Shown: positions 58,323 to 64,000 of the stretch, piece by piece | Layout: each line of letters begins with the position of its first letter | Numbering within the stretch: the stretch's first letter is position 1 | From: Gilliamella bombicola | GTDB taxonomy: Bacteria; Pseudomonadota; Gammaproteobacteria; Enterobacterales; Orbaceae | DNA: 64,000 nucleotides | NCBI RefSeq assembly: GCF_900094945.1 | Contig: NZ_FMAQ01000008.1 | Location: 29,384-93,383, forward strand | Reading direction: 5' to 3' | Notes under the pieces: model-generated | Database searches by the model: none | What the model saw: only the letters and a program-made list of their open reading frames with translations | Told to the model about the DNA's origin: nothing | Position numbers and translations under genes: made by a program

Positions 58323-58355
58323 ATCACATCTACCAACCGATTGGGTAGATGTGAT
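58323..58355. terminator. Hairpin between the M28-like gene and satP
   Basis: ATCACATCTACC (58323-58334) pairs with GGTAGATGTGAT (58344-58355); it lies between converging genes. Confidence 0.82.
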
Positions 58356-58362
58356 AGAAAAA

Positions 58363-58941
58363 TTAATGTGCAGCGCCTTTTGGTGCACCAATAGGTAAAA
58401 TGGTACGACCGTATTGTTCATTAATCACTTCAGCCATTGCTAAATAAACAGCACTTGCTCCACAAATAATGCCTTCAAAACCGGCAATATGGATAATGCC
58501 ATGGTTACCAGAAATATTACCAATGGCTAATAAAGCAAATAAAACCGTTAAACTAGCAAAAACAAATTGTAATGCGCGGTTACCTTTTAATGTACCAATA
58601 AACATAAAGCCAGTAAAAATTCCCCATAAAGCAAGGAAAATACCAACAAAGGTAGCATCAGATGGTGCTGTTGCTGGTGAAGTTGGTAAATACCAAATAC
58701 CCACTAACGCAATCCAAAAGAAACCATAAGAAGTAAATGCCGTTGTACCAAACGTATTACCTTTTCGAAATTCTAAAATACCAGCAATGACTTGTGCAAG
58801 GCCGCCATAAAAAATACCCATTGAGACGATGACTGTCATAGCAGGGAAAAATCCAGCATTATGAATATTTAATAAAATTGTTGTCATACCAAATCCCATT
58901 AAGCCAAGAGGGCCAGGATTTGCAAGTTTTGTTTGTTCCAT
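58363..58941 (-). CDS. satP: Acetate/succinate-proton symporter
   Basis: A 192-residue inner-membrane protein with six helices of the AceTr (YaaH) family. The signature NPGPLGLMGFGMTTILLN near residue 8 (E. coli has NPAPLGL) and GNTFGTTAFTSYGFFWIAL, then FIGTLKGNRALQFVFASLTVLFALLAIGNI (about 115-145) match E. coli SatP. In E. coli satP also lies near and divergent from dnaK, so the arrangement is conserved. Confidence 0.95.
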   Translation of the reverse strand: MEQTKLANPGPLGLMGFGMTTILLNIHNAGFFPAMTVIVSMGIFYGGLAQVIAGILEFRKGNTFGTTAFTSYGFFWIALVGIWYLPTSPATAPSDATFVGIFLALWGIFTGFMFIGTLKGNRALQFVFASLTVLFALLAIGNISGNHGIIHIAGFEGIICGASAVYLAMAEVINEQYGRTILPIGAPKGAAH

Positions 58942-59105
58942 AAGGATCCTATAGGTTAAATTTGATGATTAAAAAAGAGCGGCAATGATAAGTGCAGAAA
59001 ACGCGATAATCAAGATTTCAGAGAAAATTATTTTTTTACCCCCCTTGATATTAATAATAATGTTCCCATTTATGTGAAAACAAAAACATTTCTTTGTGAA
59101 ATAAA

Positions 59106-59135
59106 GGCTTGAAAATTAATATTTAAGACCTATAT
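59106..59135 (+). promoter_or_regulatory. Heat-shock (sigma-32) promoter of dnaK
   Basis: GGCTTGAAAA at 59106-59115, a 14-base spacer counted from CTTGAAA, then CCTATAT at 59129-59135. The sigma-32 consensus is CTTGAAA-N13-15-CCCCATnT. It lies about 37 bases before the dnaK ATG. Confidence 0.75.
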
Positions 59136-59171
59136 ACAAGAAATAAAATACAGATTTTGAGGAGAAAGACT

Positions 59172-61091
59172 ATGGGTAAAATTATTGGTATTGATTTAGG
59201 TACAACAAATTCATGTGTTGCTGTCATGGACAATGGCCAAGCAAAAGTATTAGAAAATGCAGAAGGCGATCGCACAACCCCTTCCATTATTGCTTATACT
59301 CAAGATGGTGAAATCTTAGTTGGTCAACCAGCAAAACGTCAAGCAGTAACCAATCCACAAAATACATTATTTGCCATTAAACGTTTAATTGGTCGTCGTT
59401 TTGAAGATGCCGAAGTACAACGTGACGTTAGCATCATGCCATATAAAATTGTAAAAGCCGATAATGGTGATGCATGGGTTGATGTTAAAGGTCAAAAAAT
59501 TGCGCCACCACAAATTTCTGCCGAAGTATTAAAGAAAATGAAAAAAACAGCAGAAGATTATCTTGGCGAAGCAGTGACTGAAGCGGTAATTACTGTTCCT
59601 GCTTATTTTAACGACGCACAACGTCAAGCAACCAAAGATGCTGGTCGTATTGCTGGACTTGATGTAAAACGTATCATCAACGAACCAACAGCTGCAGCCC
59701 TTGCTTATGGTTTAGATAAAGATGTAGGTAACCGTACTATTGCTGTTTATGACCTTGGTGGTGGTACATTTGATATTTCTATTATCGAAATCGACGACGT
59801 TGATGGCGAAAAAACCTTTGAAGTACTAGCAACAAATGGTGATACTCACTTAGGTGGTGAAGATTTTGACTCACGCTTAATCAACTATTTAGTTGACGAA
59901 TTTAAACGTGAACAAAACTTCGATCTAAAAAATGATCCGCTAGCAATGCAACGTTTAAAAGAAGCAGCAGAAAAAGCAAAAATTGAATTATCATCAGCAC
60001 AACAAACTGATATTAATTTACCGTATATCACTGCTGATGCAAGTGGTCCAAAACATTTAAATATTAAAGTAACACGCGCTAAACTTGAGTCTTTAGTTGA
60101 AGATTTAGTTAAACGTTCAATGGATCCTGTAAAAACAGCATTACAAGATGCAGGTCTTTCTGTTTCTGACATTAAAGACGTTATTCTTGTTGGTGGTCAA
60201 ACACGTATGCCAATGGTTCAAAAAGCGGTTGCTGACTTCTTTGGTAAAGAACCACGCAAAGATGTAAACCCTGACGAAGCGGTTGCTGTTGGTGCGGCTG
60301 TTCAAGGTGGTGTACTTGGTGGTGATGTTAAAGATGTGTTATTACTTGATGTTACGCCATTGTCTTTAGGTATTGAGACTATGGGTGGTGTAATGACCGC
60401 TTTAATTGAAAAGAACACAACTATTCCAACTAAACATAGTCAAGTGTTCTCAACTGCTGAAGATAATCAATCAGCTGTAACCATTCATGTGTTACAAGGT
60501 GAACGTAAACGTGCGGGCGATAACAAATCATTAGGTCAATTCAATCTAGATGGTATTCAACCTGCACCTCGCGGTATGCCACAAATTGAAGTTACTTTTG
60601 ATATTGATGCTGACGGTATTTTGCATGTATCTGCAAAAGACAAAAATACTGGACGTGAACAAAAAATTACGATTAAAGCCTCTTCAGGATTAAGTGAAGA
60701 AGAAATTCAAAAAATGGTAAACGACGCAGAAGCGAATGCTGATGCAGACCGTAAATTTGAAGAGCTAGCTCAAACTCGTAACCAAGCCGATCATCTTGTT
60801 CACACAACACGTAAACAAGTGACTGAAGCCGGTGATCAGTTATCAGCTGATGATAAAAAAGCAATTGAAGATGCAGTCAGTGCTTTAGAAGTTGCCGCTC
60901 GTGGCGAAGATAAAGCAGAAATTGAAGCTAAAATTAATGCATTAATGGAAGCATCTAAAAAATTGCTTGAATTAGCACAACAACAAGCCCAAGCAGCTCA
61001 AGGTGCCGGTCAAGCAAATAGTGGAAACACTAATGCGCAAGATGATGTTGTTGATGCAGACTTCAAAGAAGTTGATGATGATAAAAAATAA
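59172..61091 (+). CDS. dnaK: Chaperone DnaK (Hsp70)
   Basis: A 639-residue Hsp70 (E. coli 638). ATG 59172 behind GGAG gives [18 protein letters not shown]; the upstream in-frame ATG lacks the family start. The nucleotide-binding domain shows [35 protein letters not shown] and [14 protein letters not shown]. The linker is [15 protein letters not shown]. The substrate domain and helical lid end in [15 protein letters not shown]. It forms an operon with dnaJ and is preceded by a sigma-32-type promoter. Confidence 0.98.
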   Translation: MGKIIGIDLGTTNSCVAVMDNGQAKVLENAEGDRTTPSIIAYTQDGEILVGQPAKRQAVTNPQNTLFAIKRLIGRRFEDAEVQRDVSIMPYKIVKADNGDAWVDVKGQKIAPPQISAEVLKKMKKTAEDYLGEAVTEAVITVPAYFNDAQRQATKDAGRIAGLDVKRIINEPTAAALAYGLDKDVGNRTIAVYDLGGGTFDISIIEIDDVDGEKTFEVLATNGDTHLGGEDFDSRLINYLVDEFKREQNFDLKNDPLAMQRLKEAAEKAKIELSSAQQTDINLPYITADASGPKHLNIKVTRAKLESLVEDLVKRSMDPVKTALQDAGLSVSDIKDVILVGGQTRMPMVQKAVADFFGKEPRKDVNPDEAVAVGAAVQGGVLGGDVKDVLLLDVTPLSLGIETMGGVMTALIEKNTTIPTKHSQVFSTAEDNQSAVTIHVLQGERKRAGDNKSLGQFNLDGIQPAPRGMPQIEVTFDIDADGILHVSAKDKNTGREQKITIKASSGLSEEEIQKMVNDAEANADADRKFEELAQTRNQADHLVHTTRKQVTEAGDQLSADDKKAIEDAVSALEVAARGEDKAEIEAKINALMEASKKLLELAQQQAQAAQGAGQANSGNTNAQDDVVDADFKEVDDDKK

Positions 61092-61150
61092 ACATTAACT
61101 ACAATGTTTTTTAATGAGTTATTTCAACAAGTTTTAAGCATATAACAAGT

Positions 61151-61181
61151 TAAACGGGCAAGAGGTAACTCAAGCCCGTTT
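61151..61181 (+). repeat. Hairpin between dnaK and dnaJ
   Basis: TAAACGGGC pairs with GCCCGTTTA around a 13-nt loop, followed by GTTGTTT. It probably attenuates dnaJ relative to dnaK. Confidence 0.7.
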
Positions 61182-61218
61182 AGTTGTTTATACAATCATA
61201 AAAAAATAAAGGTTAATT

Positions 61219-62346
61219 ATGGCGAAGAAAGATTATTATGAAACATTGGGCGTTAGTAAAAGTGCCAGTGAAAGTGAGATAAAAAAAGCCTATAAACGCC
61301 TAGCGATGAAATATCATCCTGATAAAAATCAAGATAACAAAGCCGAAGCCGAAGCAAAGTTCAAAGAAGTGAAAGAAGCTTACGAAATCCTAACTGATCC
61401 GCAAAAAAAAGCGGCTTATGATCAATATGGACATGCTGCTTTTGAACAAGGACAAGGTGGATCGGGTGGATTCGGCGGATTTGGTGGCTTTGGCGGTGGT
61501 GCGTTCGACGATATATTCAGCGATTTCTTTGGTGGTGGTCGTGGGCGCAGTCAAACCGCATCTCGCGGCAATGACTTACAATACAATATCACTCTAACAT
61601 TAGAAGAAGCAGCAGCAGGTGTTAGTAAAGAAATTAAAGTACCAACTTGGGTAAGTTGCGATACTTGCCATGGGCAAGGCACCGAAAAATCCTCTGATGT
61701 GGTCACGTGTAATACCTGTCATGGTGCAGGTGTTGTACAAATGCGACAAGGATTTTTTGCCGTGCAACAAGAGTGTCCAACTTGTCATGGACGGGGTAAA
61801 GTGGTTAAAAACCCATGTAAAAAATGTCATGGTGAAGGTCGCGTTGAAAAAACGAAAACATTGTCTGTTACTATTCCAGCCGGTGTTGATACAGGCAACC
61901 GTATTCGACTATCTGGTGAGGGCGAAGCAGGTTTAAATGGTGCACCAGCAGGTGATTTATATGTTCAAATGCAAATTAAACCACATGCTATTTTTGAGCG
62001 AGACGGCACCAATCTGCATTGCGAAATTCCAATTAATATTGCCTTGGCATCACTCGGTGGCGAAGTTGAAGTACCAACCCTTAATGGCAAGGTCAGCTTA
62101 ACGATTCCGGCTGAAACACAGACTGGTAAAATGTTCCGACTACGAGGCAAAGGCGTCAAATCATTACGCGGTAGTGCGGTAGGTGATCTTTACTGCCATG
62201 TTGTGGTTGAAACACCCGTTAACCTAACGAGCAAACAAAAAGAGCTGCTTAAAGAATTAGGTGAAAGCTTTAAAGCCGATAAAAACTCTAAACACAGCCC
62301 CAAAGAAAAAAGCTTCTTTGACAAAGTGAAAAAGTTTTTTGGTTAA
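61219..62346 (+). CDS. dnaJ: Co-chaperone DnaJ (Hsp40)
   Basis: A 375-residue protein (E. coli 376). The J-domain contains YHPDKN (HPD near residue 33). A Gly/Phe-rich region ([14 protein letters not shown]) follows, then four CxxCxGxG zinc motifs ([32 protein letters not shown]; about 150-210). Two C-terminal beta domains complete it. It stimulates DnaK ATPase. The ATG has AAGG upstream. Confidence 0.98.
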   Translation: MAKKDYYETLGVSKSASESEIKKAYKRLAMKYHPDKNQDNKAEAEAKFKEVKEAYEILTDPQKKAAYDQYGHAAFEQGQGGSGGFGGFGGFGGGAFDDIFSDFFGGGRGRSQTASRGNDLQYNITLTLEEAAAGVSKEIKVPTWVSCDTCHGQGTEKSSDVVTCNTCHGAGVVQMRQGFFAVQQECPTCHGRGKVVKNPCKKCHGEGRVEKTKTLSVTIPAGVDTGNRIRLSGEGEAGLNGAPAGDLYVQMQIKPHAIFERDGTNLHCEIPINIALASLGGEVEVPTLNGKVSLTIPAETQTGKMFRLRGKGVKSLRGSAVGDLYCHVVVETPVNLTSKQKELLKELGESFKADKNSKHSPKEKSFFDKVKKFFG

Positions 62347-62362
62347 TTTGATATAGCAAAAG

Positions 62363-62397
62363 CACGATTGAACAGTAAAATAACTTGTTCAATCGTG
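62363..62397. terminator. Hairpin downstream of dnaJ
   Basis: CACGATTGAACA and TGTTCAATCGTG form a perfect 12-bp stem with an 11-nt loop, between dnaJ and a converging gene. There is no T-run on the plus strand. Confidence 0.65.
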
Positions 62398-62496
62398 TGT
62401 TAGCCAACATTCAGACCTCTACACCCATCCCTATTTATTCACAAAAACAAAAACTTTTAGCCAAATTAACTGTTTATGTAACTATTTCGTTTTTTA

Positions 62497-63066
62497 CTAC
62501 GATCCTGTTTTTTGCTTACGATATTTTTCGGTCAAAATTTCAACAGAAAACTTACCGTTATTTTCTCGGGATAGATTTAAAGAGTATGGTTTGTAGCTCC
62601 ATATTTTATCCCCTACTATGTTTTTATATTCTTCTTTACCATATTTTTGGGTTAATTCTTTATAAACTTTCTGCTCTATTTCTGCTGTGTATGTCATTTT
62701 TTTATAAACATTGAACACAACCAATTGGGTAGGGTTACGCTCTAAGTCATCTTCAAGTCTAATGGTTAATTTTTCGTCTTGATTGTTGGCATTTAAAGTT
62801 ATTTCATAGCTTTTGATTGTGCCTTCGGTTATCGATTTTTCGCCTATTTTTGATGGCGGTAATCGCATGTTCTTTTCACTAACCTTTATGTCCTTTTCAG
62901 AAAGGTGATATTGGTTTTTGAGTAATTCAACCAGTTCCGGTTCGGTTATTCCAAGTTTAACCCCTGCAAGCTCAAGATTTTCCGCCTGCTCTTTTGTTAA
63001 ACCATCAGCCCAACAAGTTGGGATACAAAATAACAAAGTGAATAATAAAAAGTACTTTTTTAACAT
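62497..63066 (-). CDS. Secreted hypothetical protein, tandem paralog B
   Basis: A 189-residue protein with a signal peptide (MLKKYFLLFTLLFCIPTCWA, then DG). The mature start GLTKEQAENLELAGVKLGIT with ELVELLKNQYHLSE is the same as in the neighbouring gene; the rest differs but keeps a similar layout (IWSYKPYSLNLS near the end). I recognise no family. It starts 19 bases after the paralog with AGGAG, so the two form an operon. Probably periplasmic. Confidence 0.7.
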   Translation of the reverse strand: MLKKYFLLFTLLFCIPTCWADGLTKEQAENLELAGVKLGITEPELVELLKNQYHLSEKDIKVSEKNMRLPPSKIGEKSITEGTIKSYEITLNANNQDEKLTIRLEDDLERNPTQLVVFNVYKKMTYTAEIEQKVYKELTQKYGKEEYKNIVGDKIWSYKPYSLNLSRENNGKFSVEILTEKYRKQKTGS

Positions 63067-63085
63067 TGTTTAGCTCCTAGTTGTG

Positions 63086-63637
63086 TTATAGTCCATTGCT
63101 CCGAATAGATACATAGAATTTACCCTCAGTTTTTGGGGATAAGCCTAAATGGTATGCGTTGTAACGCCAGACTTTTATTCCGAAAAAGTTTGTTGTTTCT
63201 TCCTTACCATATTTTTCAGTTAACTCCTTATAAACCTTCTGCGCACTTTCTACTGTATATGGCATGGTATGATAAATACTATAAACCACCATTTTTTGTG
63301 GAGGATTATGCGTGATATCGTCTTTAAGTTGAATTGTTAACGTTTCTTCTGGATGGTTGGTATTTAAAACGACTTCATAGATCTTAATTGTGCAAGTAGT
63401 TATGCTTTTTCCATCTATTTTGGTTGGCGGTAATGCCATTTGCTGCTCACTAACAGTAAAGTCATTTTCAGAAAGGTGATATTGGTTTTTGAGTAATTCA
63501 ACCAGTTCCGGTTCGGTTATTCCAAGCTTAACCCCTGCAAGCTCAAGATTTTCCGCCTGCTCTTTTGTTAAACCATCAGCCCAACAAGTTGGGATACAAA
63601 ATAACAAAGCGAATAATAAAAAGTAACTTTTTAGCAT
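63086..63637 (-). CDS. Secreted hypothetical protein, tandem paralog A
   Basis: A 183-residue protein with the same signal peptide pattern (MLKSYFLLFALLFCIPTCWA, then DG). About the first 60 codons are almost identical in DNA to paralog B, whereas the remainder is only moderately similar (KVWRYNAYHLGLSPKTEGKF against the IWSYKP region). Function unknown. It is the upstream gene of the pair; a 40-bp palindrome lies about 30 bases before it. Confidence 0.7.
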   Translation of the reverse strand: MLKSYFLLFALLFCIPTCWADGLTKEQAENLELAGVKLGITEPELVELLKNQYHLSENDFTVSEQQMALPPTKIDGKSITTCTIKIYEVVLNTNHPEETLTIQLKDDITHNPPQKMVVYSIYHTMPYTVESAQKVYKELTEKYGKEETTNFFGIKVWRYNAYHLGLSPKTEGKFYVSIRSNGL

Positions 63638-63664
63638 TGTTTCTTTCCAATTTGTATATTAATT

Positions 63665-63704
63665 CCTTAAGTTATTATTTTATTATAATAAAATAATAAC
63701 TTAA
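63665..63704. repeat. Perfect 40-bp palindrome
   Basis: Each half is CTTAAGTTATTATTTTATTA read towards the centre, with no loop. It lies upstream of the tandem secreted genes. It could extrude as a cruciform, terminate transcription coming from the right, or bind a dimeric protein. Confidence 0.85.
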
Positions 63705-63796
63705 GCACCAGTAAACAATAAAAAGCAGCCATAGTGAAAAAAAACAGCAAAATAAATCTACCAATCAGACTGATTATTTAGCTATCTACACACTAA

Positions 63797-64000
63797 ACAC
63801 TGCACTCAATTTATTCTATTCACCAAAACAAAAAAGGCCTGATTTTCCGTCCAAAAATCGGTCAGGAAAGGTATTGATTTTATTCAAGTTTTTATTTATT
63901 GGTTTTTAGCTAAAAAACACCACCCAAAACTATTCCCCAAAGCATACAAGCATAAGCTGACTCATCCTTTAACAAAACTTTACAAATTTTTAACAAAAAA
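63797..64000 (+). repeat. Dispersed leader repeat, copy R5 (runs off window)
   Basis: This is a full-length copy matching R2 over its whole length: TTCTATTCACCAAAAC, AAAAATCGGTCAGGAAAGGT, TATTGATTTTATT, AAAAAACACCACCCAAAA, TTTAACAAAACTTTACAAA. Both other full-length copies lie just before an adhesin gene on the plus strand. Confidence 0.8.

Noticed and set aside
62385..62714. 109-codon plus-strand frame after dnaJ
   Set aside because: It overlaps the 3' part of the secreted paralog on the other strand and starts in the dnaJ hairpin; the minus-strand gene, with signal peptide and paralog, is better supported.

Overview
This is an AT-rich window (roughly one third G+C by eye) from a gammaproteobacterial chromosome. 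Most housekeeping proteins read as close relatives of Escherichia coli proteins, and several E. coli gene neighbourhoods survive: pyrH-frr, recN/coaBC-dut-slmA, mobA<>yihD-dsbA, ribF-ileS-lspA-ispH, satP<>dnaK-dnaJ, ydbH-ynbE-ydbL. The low G+C, the sugar genes and the lineage-specific adhesins suggest the Orbaceae (Gilliamella-like gut symbionts of bees). That placement is inference.

Layout. 1-0.9 kb: end of pyrH, then frr. 1.3-4.7 kb: a NepI-like MFS exporter, an exported dienelactone-hydrolase-like protein and a convergent LysR regulator. 5.0-9.6 kb: two paralogous secreted adhesin-like proteins (DUF823-like), each behind a copy of a dispersed repeat. Their 3' ends look hypervariable, and the second carries a heptanucleotide repeat just after its best start codon. 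9.7-12.5 kb: deoC-deoR-dxr behind twin DeoR operators. 12.6-15.3 kb: divergent fructokinase and sucrose hydrolase. 15.4-18.3 kb: SulP transporter and cysE. 18.4-23.2 kb: mscS, slmA, dut, coaBC and recN, all on the minus strand. 23.4-24.6 kb: a solitary Mrr-type restriction enzyme. 25.2-29.2 kb: yagU, metE, metF. 29.3 kb: initiator tRNA. 29.6-32.5 kb: a very AT-rich island with an overlapping HEPN/DUF262 gene pair, an IS3-type remnant and a repeat copy. 32.5-34.3 kb: mobA, yihD, dsbA. 34.4-37.6 kb: macAB. 37.8-44.2 kb: yfhL, ispH, lspA, ileS, ribF, folE. 44.4-53.0 kb: polA, gltX, ydbH-ynbE-ydbL, asnB. 53.4-58.3 kb: a hydroxyacid dehydrogenase plus mannose-family PTS operon and a degenerate M28-peptidase-like membrane protein. 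58.4-62.3 kb: satP, dnaK, dnaJ. 62.5-64 kb: two tandem secreted paralogs, a 40-bp perfect palindrome and another repeat copy that runs off the window.

The items most worth following are: (i) the adhesin pair, where a C-ending-codon-rich, divergent 3' segment resembles the variable region of a diversity-generating retroelement and a 7-bp repeat seems able to switch the second gene on and off; (ii) the HEPN/DUF262 pair, a candidate two-gene anti-phage or toxin-antitoxin system; (iii) a PolA whose proofreading site has lost two of its four catalytic aspartate/glutamate residues; and (iv) the dispersed leader repeat, whose last copy predicts another adhesin just past position 64000.
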